In this document: piece by piece, positions 1 to 7,310 of the stretch
Position numbering within the stretch: the first letter of the stretch is position 1
Layout: each line of letters begins with the position of its first letter
Position numbers and translations under genes: made by a program
Assembly (NCBI RefSeq): GCF_030551255.1
Contig: NZ_CP130630.1
Coordinates: 4,073,501 to 4,137,500, forward strand
Source of the DNA: Streptomyces sp. NL15-2K
GTDB taxonomy: Bacteria; Actinomycetota; Actinomycetes; Streptomycetales; Streptomycetaceae
Length of the DNA: 64,000 nucleotides
Reading direction: 5' to 3'
Notes under the pieces: generated by a model
What the model was told of the DNA's origin: nothing
Seen by the model: the letters and a program-made list of their open reading frames with translations, nothing else
Databases searched by the model: none

Positions 1-61
1 GGTCCGCCACGTCCCGCACTTCGGCCGGCTCCCCGTACCGCTCGAACACGACAGCCCGCAT
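1..61 (-). CDS. Zinc-type alcohol dehydrogenase / quinone reductase-like (MDR) N-terminus, partial
   Basis: Only the first 20 codons lie inside the window; the gene runs off the left edge. They read MRAVVFERYGEPAEVRDVAD, the usual opening of medium-chain dehydrogenase/reductase proteins (zinc alcohol dehydrogenases and NADPH:quinone reductases), which begin with a short beta strand such as M-R-A-V-V-F followed by G-x-P-x. A purine-rich ribosome binding site (GAGGGGGAGA) lies just upstream of the ATG. The cofactor and catalytic domains are outside the window, so substrate and metal dependence cannot be judged. The upstream side abuts the MMPL transporter remnant. Confidence 0.6.
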   Translation of the reverse strand, partial: MRAVVFERYGEPAEVRDVAD

Positions 62-78
62 GAGTCTCCCCCTCTTTT

Positions 79-463
79 TTGGCTCGGGTCACCTCCGGGG
101 CGCCCGAGCCTGTGTCGAGAGCACCCGCGTTCGTCCCCAGTATCGCGACGATGCCGATGCCGAGCGGCAGCAGGGCGGCGACCGCGCGGCCGAAGACCAT
201 CACCAGCAGCACCAGCGTCACCGGCAGGCGATCAGCTCGGCCCGGGTCAGGTCCTCCTGGTTGATCGTCTGCATCTCGTACCGCACGGCCACCGGGCCGC
301 CGACCGTCACGTCCACGGGCCATTAGCGCCCCAGAGCGAGGGCGCAATGCGGTCCAGGGTCTCGCCCATCTGCTTCTCGTCGCCCGTGATGCGGGCGACG
401 ATCAGCGCTTCCTTGCCATCCTCCGCGCGCAGGGTGGGGGCGCCGGACTGCCAGTAGGAGCTG
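79..463 (-). pseudogene. MMPL/RND-type membrane transporter fragment
   Basis: Reading leftward from about 463, the minus strand encodes pieces of an MMPL-family lipid/drug exporter in different frames. The pieces include VSSYWQSGAPTLRAEDGKEA and ARITGDEKQMGETLDRIAP, then VDVTVGGPVAVRYEMQTINQ and EDLTRAELIA, then VTLVLLVMVFGRAVAALLPL and GIGIVAILGT. These match the periplasmic loop and first transmembrane segment after it. Stops and at least two frameshifts interrupt the reading, the N-terminus is missing at the insertion element, and the C-terminal ~500 residues are gone. MMPL genes often sit beside a divergent TetR regulator, and a TetR fragment lies on the other side of the insertion, so this looks like one ancestral locus destroyed by insertion and deletion. 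Confidence 0.65.
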
Positions 464-2141
464 ACCGTTCCCGATCAGTGAGCAGGAGTGAGTCTTGGAC
501 CCGTACCTGGTCACTGCGGACATCCCGAACGGTGTTGGATGTCCTGGTCGCCCGCTTTCGCTCCGCGTCCGGTGACACGGATCGTGTCCGTGGTCCGGGG
601 ATACGGGGGCGGGCTTCCTCACGCCGCTGGGTGTCCGAGGCAGCCTGGACGGTCCGATGCCCACACCCATCGCTCCGGTGGGTGTGGGGCGGTGCCGTCC
701 GTCGCCGGATCGGGTGCCCGAGGGCGCGTCGCCCGACCGCGATGCTCGCCGCATCGTGCCGGGAAATCTTGCGAGTCGGTGTGGTGAGTGGCTGCTGCCA
801 GTGCTGGGCGCCCCAGCGGCTGGTGTAGGCGGGGTCGACCGCGACGACGGCGATGTCCTGCTCGGCGGCCATCGACACCAGCCGGGCCCTGAGCCTCGCG
901 GTCGGGAAACGGGACAGCAGCCGCCGGAAGCGCTTGTTGCGGCCGTGCTTCTCGCGGCTGGTGCCGTCGGTGAAGTCGAGGTCCTCGATGGCGATCGCGG
1001 CCGCCCCGCAGCGGCGGGTGTAATGCAGCAGGCGGGTCAGCGCGTGCCGGATCTGCGCATCGCGGTGCTCACTGCTGCCGGTCAGGTCGTAGAAGAAGCG
1101 CCGCGGCTCACCGACGGGATTGCCGTGGGTGTCGAGGTGCCAGGCGGCGAGGTGGTCGTCGTTCATGTCCACCCCCACCACACCCCGGGCCAGCGCCGCG
1201 TCCAGCGGCAGGATGGGGGCGGCGGTGCGCTGCCAGGACGCGGTGACATACCAGCGGCCGCGCAGCACGTCATGGTGGATGCGGTAGGCCACCGCCCGGT
1301 TTGCGGTGACACGATCACGCCACTCCTGGCCCCGGTGCTGGAACCGTACGGTCGCATCCAGGACGTATCTGTCGTGGGGTGCGTTGGCCAGGTGGGCCAG
1401 CGGGGCGGGGAGTTTGATCGAGACCTGTCCGGTGTCGGTGATGCGGATGGTTTCGTTACCGAAGCGTTTGCCGGACTCCCCGTCGGCGGCCAGGAACATC
1501 CGCTGCGCCTGCCAGCGTTCCCGCCACGCCTGCTCACTCAGCCCGGCCGCCGCCAGGTGGTGGCGGGCGTGGGCGAGGTGCCTGCCGCCGCGCACCACGT
1601 GCACTCGGCCCGCCGCCCAGTTGGCCTCCACCACCGCCAGCCGGGCCTTCAGCATCTGCAGCCGACGCGACTTGGCGTGCCACTCGCCCCGCGAGCCGTA
1701 CCCGCGCGCCAGGCCTTCCCGCTTGTCGGCCCTGGCGCCCAGCGGCCGGGCCAGCCGCGCCTCGACCCATTCGATCTCGCCGCGCAGCCTGGCCATATGG
1801 GCGGCCTGCCCGCGCCTGGCCAGCGCCCACTGGTTATGCGTGGCCTTGGTGATACTGCCCGCCCAGCGCGCCGACGACTTCCCCGTCAGCTCCCGCTTGC
1901 GCACCGCCCACCCGGCCGCATCATGCGCCAGCCCCTGCCGACACCGCACGGCCAGATCCCCGGCGGCCAGCGAACCCAGGAACACCCCCACCTCAGCCAG
2001 CACCACCGCATCCGCCGCCGACACCCGCAACCGGTCCCGGACCGCCACCCCGGCCGGACCGGGCACCACGAACGGAGACGCCAACTCCCGCAACCCGCCC
2101 ACCCGTCCACCCCCGCCCGGAGTTCGAAGACCCACCGTCAC
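402..2141 (-). CDS. tnpB: TnpB-like RuvC nuclease of an IS605/IS1341-type element
   Basis: The protein has a basic helical N-terminal half and a C-terminal RuvC-like core. The acidic triad is visible: D in GVDMNDDHLAAWHLD, E in AIAIEDLDFTDG and D in SRHDAASIAVGRRALG. The four-cysteine zinc finger usual in TnpB is absent; the corresponding stretch reads AYTSRWGAQHWQQPL. TnpB proteins are RNA-guided nucleases that help insertion elements persist. The start is uncertain: 2141 (GTG) is one option and the frame stays open to 2387. The arginine-rich tail after the last catalytic Asp runs through the element's end into flanking MMPL DNA until a stop at 402, so the original stop seems lost or lies outside this copy. 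The tail probably overlaps the guide RNA region. Confidence 0.7.
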   Translation of the reverse strand: MTVGLRTPGGGGRVGGLRELASPFVVPGPAGVAVRDRLRVSAADAVVLAEVGVFLGSLAAGDLAVRCRQGLAHDAAGWAVRKRELTGKSSARWAGSITKATHNQWALARRGQAAHMARLRGEIEWVEARLARPLGARADKREGLARGYGSRGEWHAKSRRLQMLKARLAVVEANWAAGRVHVVRGGRHLAHARHHLAAAGLSEQAWRERWQAQRMFLAADGESGKRFGNETIRITDTGQVSIKLPAPLAHLANAPHDRYVLDATVRFQHRGQEWRDRVTANRAVAYRIHHDVLRGRWYVTASWQRTAAPILPLDAALARGVVGVDMNDDHLAAWHLDTHGNPVGEPRRFFYDLTGSSEHRDAQIRHALTRLLHYTRRCGAAAIAIEDLDFTDGTSREKHGRNKRFRRLLSRFPTARLRARLVSMAAEQDIAVVAVDPAYTSRWGAQHWQQPLTTPTRKISRHDAASIAVGRRALGHPIRRRTAPPHTHRSDGCGHRTVQAASDTQRREEARPRIPGPRTRSVSPDAERKRATRTSNTVRDVRSDQVRVQDSLLLTDRERSAPTGSPAPPPCARRMARKR

Positions 2142-2295
2142 CGCAGTCAACGAGCACCACCCGCAAAGGTCACCCGTTCGACCCAAGAACTTCCGTTCCC
2201 CTCGAAAAGCCGGACCCGGAACACAGCCATCGCAGCGGAGAACACCCCGGCACACTGCGGATGACCGCCCACTACATCGGCAGCAGTTTCCACCC
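464..2295 (-). mobile_element. IS605/IS1341-type element carrying tnpB only (boundaries approximate)
   Basis: This interval separates an MMPL fragment from a TetR fragment and is filled by one TnpB gene. The right end is inferred where the sequence downstream of tnpB (CTGCTCACTGATCGGGAACG on the minus strand) meets clear MMPL coding sequence near 463. The left end is inferred where TetR coding resumes, near 2296. No tnpA (Y1 transposase) is present, so the element would not be autonomous. I could not identify terminal hairpins with confidence, and no terminal inverted repeats or target duplications are evident, as expected for this family. Confidence 0.55.
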
Positions 2296-2565
2296 CCCTG
2301 GAGGAGGCGGTCGGCGCGACCGTCGACCGCCTCATCGCCTTCAACTGCGACCATCTGCACTGCGCACATGTGCCTCGGGCTGTACAAGGCGGGCCTGGAG
2401 CTGGTCCTGGCCCGCGAGGGCGCAGAGCGCGAGGCGTACGTCCAGGAGCTGAAGAACGCGCTGACGCGCTATCTCGAACCGCTGGCCGGCCCGAGTACCG
2501 CCCGGCCCACGAGCCGACCCACGAGCCGCGCACGCAAGGCCTCTTGGAATAGCGGTACCCCCTAG
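2296..2565 (+). pseudogene. TetR-family regulator, C-terminal fragment with frameshift
   Basis: Frame 3 from about 2301 reads EEAVGATVDRLIAFNCDHLH, and frame 1 from 2368 continues as MCLGLYKAGLELVLAREGAE followed by REAYVQELKNALTRYLEPLAG. Together these resemble the ligand-binding C-terminus of TetR-type repressors, with one frameshift near 2360. The DNA-binding N-terminus is missing; the upstream sequence belongs to the TnpB element. The stop codon (2563-2565) lies inside the palindromic operator of the copper genes, so the fragment directly abuts the next transcription unit. The likely original target is the MMPL exporter whose remnant lies beyond the insertion. Confidence 0.55.
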
Positions 2566-2570
2566 GGGTA
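2556..2570. promoter_or_regulatory. CsoR-type copper operator
   Basis: TACCCC and GGGGTA arms flank a 3-nt CTA centre. This matches the GC-rich palindrome bound by the copper-sensing repressor CsoR in actinobacteria. It lies about 70 bp upstream of the copper chaperone start, where an operator for the copZ-copA unit is expected. No csoR gene is in the window. Confidence 0.75.
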
Positions 2571-2638
2571 TAGTGTGGGTTATGCGGGCCCCTCCCGTGG
2601 GTCACGCAGGCCCCACACGCCTCGACGAGGAGAACGAC

Positions 2639-2878
2639 ATGAGCGCCCAGACCGAAACCCCGGGTTCCGTCACCACCGTCTACAAGGTGAGCGGCATGAG
2701 CTGCGGGCACTGCGAGGGCTCCGTTTCCAGCGAGATCTCCGAGATCCCCGGCGTCAGCTCGGTGAAGGCCGTCGCCTCGTCCGGTGAGGTCACCGTCGTG
2801 TCCGCGGCCCCGCTCGACGAGGAGGCGGTACGCGCGGCCGTCGACGAGGCCGGCTACGAGCTGGTCGGCAAGGCCTGA
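2639..2878 (+). CDS. copZ: Copper chaperone, heavy-metal-associated (HMA) domain
   Basis: This is a 79-residue single-domain protein. The metal-binding loop GMSCGHCEGSV carries the M-x-C-x-x-C motif that binds Cu(I), and the rest fits the beta-alpha-beta-beta-alpha-beta HMA fold. It would pass Cu(I) to the ATPase encoded 72 bp downstream. The start ATG at 2639 is chosen because GAGGAG sits 6 nt upstream; an earlier in-frame ATG at 2573 would add an unrelated leader that overlaps the operator region. The gene is probably repressed by CsoR through the site at 2556-2570. Confidence 0.9.
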   Translation: MSAQTETPGSVTTVYKVSGMSCGHCEGSVSSEISEIPGVSSVKAVASSGEVTVVSAAPLDEEAVRAAVDEAGYELVGKA

Positions 2879-2950
2879 CGCACATCTGACCCGGGTCGTG
2901 CCGGTCGGCACCGGCTCCGCACGACCCGGTCCGCGCCCTGGAGTACGGAC

Positions 2951-5239
2951 ATGACGAGCACGACCGCCGAGACGCCGACAGCCGACACCGCCGAAGTCGA
3001 ACTGCTCATCGGCGGCATGACCTGCGCCTCCTGCGCGGCCCGCGTCGAGAAGAAGCTCAGCCGCATGGACGGCGTCACCGCCACGGTGAACTTCGCGACG
3101 GAGAAGGCCAAGGTCACCTACCCGGCGGGCATCGGGGTCGCCGATCTGATCGCGACCGTGGTGAAGACCGGCTACACGGCCGAGGAGCCTGCGCCGCCCC
3201 AGGAGACACCCCGCGACGAGGATCGCGAGCAGGACCCCGAGCTCGCCTCCCTCCGGCAGCGGCTCCTCGTCTCCGCCCTCCTCGCCGTCCCCGTCGTGCT
3301 GCTCTCCATGGTCCCGGCGCTGCAGTTCGACAACTGGCAGTGGCTGGCGCTCACGCTCGCCTCGCCGGTCGTGGTCTGGGGCGGATGGCCGTTCCACAAG
3401 GCCGCCTGGGCGAACGTACGGCACGGCGCGGCCACCATGGACACCCTCGTCTCGCTCGGCACGCTGGCCGCGTTCGGCTGGTCGCTGTGGGCGCTCTTCT
3501 TCGGCGACGCGGGCATGCCGGGCATGCGTCACGGCTTCGAGTTCACCGTCTCTCGCATGGACGGCGCCTCGACGATCTACCTGGAGGTCGCCGCGGGAGT
3601 CACCGCCTTCATCCTCCTCGGCCGCTACCTGGAGGCCCGCGCCAAGCGGCGCGCGGGGGCGGCGCTCAGGGCGCTGATGGAGCTGGGCGTGAAGGATGTG
3701 TCCGTCCTGAGGGACGGGCGGGAGGTGCGGATTCCGGTGGCGCGGCTGGCCGTCGGCGACCGGTTCGTCGTACGGCCCGGGGAGAAGATCGCCACCGACG
3801 GCACGGTCGTCGAGGGCGTCTCCGCGGTGGACGCGTCCATGCTCACCGGTGAGTCCGTCCCGGTGGACGTCACGGTCGGCGACACCGTCACCGGCGCCAC
3901 CGTCAACGCCGGCGGCCGGCTCGTCGTGAAGGCCACCCGCGTCGGCGCGGACACCCAGCTCGCGCGGATGGCGAAGCTGGTGGAGGACGCGCAGAACGGC
4001 AAGGCCGAGGTGCAGCGGCTGGCCGACCGGATCTCCGCGGTCTTCGTGCCGGTGGTCATCGCCCTGGCGGTGGGCACCTTCGGGGTGTGGCTCGGCGCGA
4101 CCGATGACACGGTCGCCGCGTTCACCGCCGCCGTCGCCGTGCTGATCATCGCCTGCCCCTGCGCGCTGGGCCTGGCCACACCGACCGCGCTGATGGTCGG
4201 CACCGGGCGCGGGGCCCAGCTCGGCATCCTCATCAAGGGTCCCGAGGTACTGGAGTCCACGCGCCGCGTCGACACCGTCGTCCTGGACAAGACCGGCACG
4301 GTCACCACCGGCCGGATGACCCTCCAGCATGTGTACGTCGCCCAGAACGCCGAGGACGCCGAGGACACGGACGAGAAGCAGCTACTGCGGCTCGCGGGCG
4401 CCCTGGAGCACGCCTCCGAGCATCCCGTCGCCCGGGCGGTCGCCGCGGGCGCCGAGATGGGGGTCCCCCCGCTCGAGCGAAGCCGAGAGTGGGGGAAGGT
4501 CGGGCCACTCCCGCGGGCCGAGCACTTCGAGAACGTGCCCGGGCGGGGCGTACGCGGCCGCGTGGAAGGCCGTGAAGTGGCCGTGGGCCGCCTTTTCGAG
4601 GACCTGCCCGAGGACTTGGCCCGCGCCAAGGACGAGGCCGAGAGGGGCGGTCGTACGGCCGTCGTGGTCGGCTGGGACGGTGCGGCACGTGGCGTGCTGG
4701 CCGTCGCGGACGCGGTCAAGGAGACCAGCGCCGAGGCCGTGCGCGAGCTGCGCGCGCTGGGGCTCACGCCGGTGCTGCTGACCGGGGACAACCGGGCGGT
4801 GGCGGAGGCGGTGGCCCGGGCCGTCGGGATCGACCAGGTCGTCGCGGACGTACTGCCCGAGGACAAAGTGCGGGCCGTCCAGCGGCTCCAGGCCGAGGGC
4901 CGGACCGTCGCCATGGTCGGCGACGGGGTCAACGACGCGGCCGCCCTCGCCACCGCCGATCTGGGCCTGGCGATGGGGACCGGGACCGACGCGGCGATCG
5001 AGGCGGGCGATCTGACGCTGGTGCGCGGGGACCTGCGGGTGGCCGCGGACGCGATCCGGCTGTCCCGCAGGACGCTGTCCACGATCAAGGGCAACCTCGT
5101 GTGGGCCTTCGGCTACAACGTGGCCGCGCTGCCGCTGGCCGCCGCGGGGCTGCTGAACCCGATGATCGCGGGGGCGACGATGGCCTTCTCGTCGGTGTTC
5201 GTGGTGACGAACAGCCTCCGGCTGCGGGCATTCCGGTGA
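2951..5239 (+). CDS. copA: Copper-exporting P1B-type ATPase
   Basis: The 762-residue protein has one N-terminal HMA domain ([15 protein letters not shown], cysteines 25 and 28). It also has the intramembrane CPC motif at residues 402-404 ([13 protein letters not shown]), the phosphorylated Asp446 in DKTGTVTTG, a nucleotide-binding HP motif (SEHPVARAV) and the hinge [20 protein letters not shown]. This is the architecture of Cu(I) exporters that pump copper out of the cytosol. It follows the chaperone gene in one unit. The nucleotide-binding domain holds a foreign-looking segment at about residues 503-518, [16 protein letters not shown], encoded by a palindromic repeat. The reading frame is maintained, so the protein is probably functional. 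Confidence 0.93.
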   Translation: MTSTTAETPTADTAEVELLIGGMTCASCAARVEKKLSRMDGVTATVNFATEKAKVTYPAGIGVADLIATVVKTGYTAEEPAPPQETPRDEDREQDPELASLRQRLLVSALLAVPVVLLSMVPALQFDNWQWLALTLASPVVVWGGWPFHKAAWANVRHGAATMDTLVSLGTLAAFGWSLWALFFGDAGMPGMRHGFEFTVSRMDGASTIYLEVAAGVTAFILLGRYLEARAKRRAGAALRALMELGVKDVSVLRDGREVRIPVARLAVGDRFVVRPGEKIATDGTVVEGVSAVDASMLTGESVPVDVTVGDTVTGATVNAGGRLVVKATRVGADTQLARMAKLVEDAQNGKAEVQRLADRISAVFVPVVIALAVGTFGVWLGATDDTVAAFTAAVAVLIIACPCALGLATPTALMVGTGRGAQLGILIKGPEVLESTRRVDTVVLDKTGTVTTGRMTLQHVYVAQNAEDAEDTDEKQLLRLAGALEHASEHPVARAVAAGAEMGVPPLERSREWGKVGPLPRAEHFENVPGRGVRGRVEGREVAVGRLFEDLPEDLARAKDEAERGGRTAVVVGWDGAARGVLAVADAVKETSAEAVRELRALGLTPVLLTGDNRAVAEAVARAVGIDQVVADVLPEDKVRAVQRLQAEGRTVAMVGDGVNDAAALATADLGLAMGTGTDAAIEAGDLTLVRGDLRVAADAIRLSRRTLSTIKGNLVWAFGYNVAALPLAAAGLLNPMIAGATMAFSSVFVVTNSLRLRAFR
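4457..4498. repeat. Short palindromic repeat inserted in frame in copA
   Basis: The ATGGGGGTCCCCCC block followed by CTCGAGCGAAGCCGAGAG and TGGGGGAAGG forms a GC-rich imperfect palindrome. It is encoded in frame within copA as [17 protein letters not shown] related sequence occurs at 57152-57195 in the opposite orientation, again in frame within an ABC exporter gene. I believe elements of this type are dispersed in Streptomyces genomes, but that is recalled rather than checked here. Confidence 0.7.
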
Positions 5240-5698
5240 AGAACTCCTCTGGAGTCCTGCGCCGCACTCACATAAGCTCTTCACAAGGCTCGCGCATCAT
5301 CCTTACACTTGGGTCCCGTCAGACAGATCCGGGCCCTTGCGTATCTAACGGACATATGCAAGAGACGCAGATCACAGTGATGTGAACGTAACCATCGAAG
5401 GGGTTCGAAGGTCTAAGTTGACGATGTCAGGAAGCGTCTTGGGGGGCGCCTACTGGCATCTGGGGATGTCTTGGGGGACCTCTCCAGAGATGCGTTGCCG
5501 GGGCACGTACACCGGGAAGCTTTGAGCGGCCCTCCCGGCGTGCGATGTCCCGGCAGACCGCACACACGAGTAGTACGAGGAATTTTGCTCGTTCTGCTCA
5601 ATGGCAGCACCAAGCAGTACCGCAACACAGCGATTCAGGCGCTGGTTCTCCAGACGCCCGGCCGGATCCCGTGGGGGGAATCCGTACCGGGACAAGGG
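5240..5698. other. Gene-free block upstream of a strong terminator; possible small RNA or leader
   Basis: These 459 bp separate copA from the citrate synthase terminator. They are less GC-rich than their surroundings and carry no convincing long ORF. An inverted repeat TCACA-GTGA-TGTGA lies at 5372-5385. A short plus-strand ORF beginning with the ATG at 5424 could encode about 33 residues, starting MSGSVLGGAYWHLGMSWG, but it lacks a good ribosome binding site. The block ends in a hairpin followed by a T-rich stretch on the plus strand, which would suit a short plus-strand transcript. I do not recognise a known RNA family. Confidence 0.3.
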
Positions 5699-5747
5699 AA
5701 GGCGCCCTGGACGTCGGCCCGTGGGGGGACCGACGCCAGGGCGCCTT
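5699..5747. terminator. Bidirectional rho-independent-type terminator
   Basis: AAGGCGCCCTGG (5699-5710) pairs with CCAGGGCGCCTT (5736-5747), and CGTCGG/CCGACG extends the stem inward with a single bulged base. On the plus strand TTCTGTTTT follows. The hairpin lies 31 bp beyond the stop codon of the minus-strand citrate synthase gene, so it can end that transcript and any plus-strand transcript from the block to its left. Confidence 0.85.
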
Positions 5748-5778
5748 CTGTTTTGCGCTTACTTTCGCGCTTACAGGG

Positions 5779-7068
5779 TCAGCGCGACTCGACCGGAACG
5801 AAGTCCCGCTCCACCACGCCCGTGTAGATCTGGCGCGGACGGCCGATGCGGGAGCCCGGCTCCTTGATCATCTCGTGCCACTGGGCGATCCAGCCCGGGA
5901 GGCGGCCGAGGGCGAACAGGACCGTGAACATCTCGGTCGGGAAGCCCATGGCGCGGTAGATCAGGCCGGTGTAGAAGTCGACGTTCGGGTAGAGGCTGCG
6001 CGAGACGAAGTAGTCGTCGGAGAGCGCGTGCTCCTCCAGCTTCAGGGCGATGTCCAGCAGCTCGTCGGACTTGCCGAGGGCCGAGAGGACATCGTGCGCC
6101 GCCGCCTTGATGATCTTGGCGCGCGGGTCGAAGTTCTTGTAGACCCGGTGGCCGAAGCCCATCAGCCGGACGCCGTCCTCCTTGTTCTTCACCTTGCGGA
6201 TGAAGGAGTCGACGTCACCGCCGGCGTCGCGGATGCCCTCGAGCATCTCCAGCACGGACTGGTTGGCGCCGCCGTGCAGCGGGCCCCAGAGCGCGTTGAT
6301 GCCGGCCGAGATCGACGCGAACATGTTGGCCTGGGACGAGCCCACCAGGCGGACCGTCGACGTCGAACAGTTCTGCTCGTGGTCCGCGTGCAGGATCAGC
6401 AGCTTGTCCAGGGCGGAGACCACGGTCGGGTCGAGGTCGTACTCCTGCGCGGGGACCGAGAACGTCATACGGAGGAAGTTCTCGACGTAACCGAGGTCGT
6501 TGCGCGGGTAGACGAACGGGTGACCGATCGACTTCTTGTACGCGTACGCCGCGATCGTCGGAAGCTTGGCGAGCAGCCGGATCGTGGAGAGGTTGCGCTG
6601 TGTCTCGTCGAACGGGTTGTGGCTGTCCTGGTAGAACGTCGACAGCGCCGAGACGACCGACGACAGCATGGCCATCGGGTGCGCGTCGCGCGGGAAGCCC
6701 TTGTAGAAGTTCTTGACGTCCTCGTGCAGCAGGGTGTGCTGCGTGATGTCGTTCCTGAAGGTCGAGAGCTCGTCGACGGTCGGCAGCTCGCCGTTGATGA
6801 GCAGGTAGGCGACCTCCAGGAAGGTGGAGCGCTCGGCCAGCTGCTCGATCGGGTAGCCGCGGTACCGGAGGATGCCGGCCTCGCCGTCCAGGTACGTAAT
6901 GGAGGATTTATAGGCGGCGGTGTTGCCGTAGCCGCTGTCCAGCGTCACCAGACCGGTCTGGGCGCGGAGCTTGCCGATGTCGAAGCCCTTGTCGCCGACG
7001 GTGCTGTCGATCACCGGGTAGGTGTACTCGCCGTCGCCGTACCGCAGTACTACAGAGTTGTCGCTCAC
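5779..7068 (-). CDS. citA: Citrate synthase
   Basis: The 429-residue protein is a type II-like hexameric citrate synthase that condenses acetyl-CoA with oxaloacetate at entry to the TCA cycle. Catalytic-site sequences are visible: ADHEQNCSTS, the His of WGPLHGGANQ, the His of GFGHRVYKNFDPR and the Asp of YPNVDFYTG. The N-terminal beta-rich region (VVLRYGDGEYTYPVIDS) is typical of the actinobacterial enzyme. I chose the GTG at 7068 (protein SDNSVVLRYG...) because AGGGA precedes it at normal spacing; a GTG four codons upstream (7080) is also open. It is transcribed alone, with a strong terminator downstream. The encoded protein closely resembles the CitA sequence I know from S. coelicolor. Confidence 0.95.
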   Translation of the reverse strand: MSDNSVVLRYGDGEYTYPVIDSTVGDKGFDIGKLRAQTGLVTLDSGYGNTAAYKSSITYLDGEAGILRYRGYPIEQLAERSTFLEVAYLLINGELPTVDELSTFRNDITQHTLLHEDVKNFYKGFPRDAHPMAMLSSVVSALSTFYQDSHNPFDETQRNLSTIRLLAKLPTIAAYAYKKSIGHPFVYPRNDLGYVENFLRMTFSVPAQEYDLDPTVVSALDKLLILHADHEQNCSTSTVRLVGSSQANMFASISAGINALWGPLHGGANQSVLEMLEGIRDAGGDVDSFIRKVKNKEDGVRLMGFGHRVYKNFDPRAKIIKAAAHDVLSALGKSDELLDIALKLEEHALSDDYFVSRSLYPNVDFYTGLIYRAMGFPTEMFTVLFALGRLPGWIAQWHEMIKEPGSRIGRPRQIYTGVVERDFVPVESR

Positions 7069-7310
7069 GTCTTCCCTCACCGACGTTGTGCCTCATCTTC
7101 GAGGTTGCCCTGACTGTCTCTACCATCCCCCATTTGGCGCAGGAGAGTGCACTCGGGGTCGGCCAATGGGCTCGTCGGCGGCACTCAGTGCCGCCAACTC
7201 GCTCATCCTCCTCCCTCTGTTCCCCATCTGGAAGGCCTCTGTGACCTTTCCGACTCATTTGATCGATCATTTTTTGTGATGCCTGTCCCGTGTGGCTGGA
7301 ACCCGCCGAG

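Noticed and set aside
657..2264. Long plus-strand ORF (535 codons) opposite tnpB
   Set aside because: It is the GC-driven mirror of the TnpB frame; the minus strand carries the RuvC motifs.
2147..4330. Long minus-strand ORF opposite copZ/copA
   Set aside because: Antisense to clear HMA and P-type ATPase genes and composed of low-complexity residues.
5372..5385. CRP/Crp-like binding site TCACA-N4-TGTGA
   Set aside because: Half sites are in the reverse order of the usual TGTGA-N6-TCACA and there is no clear downstream gene.
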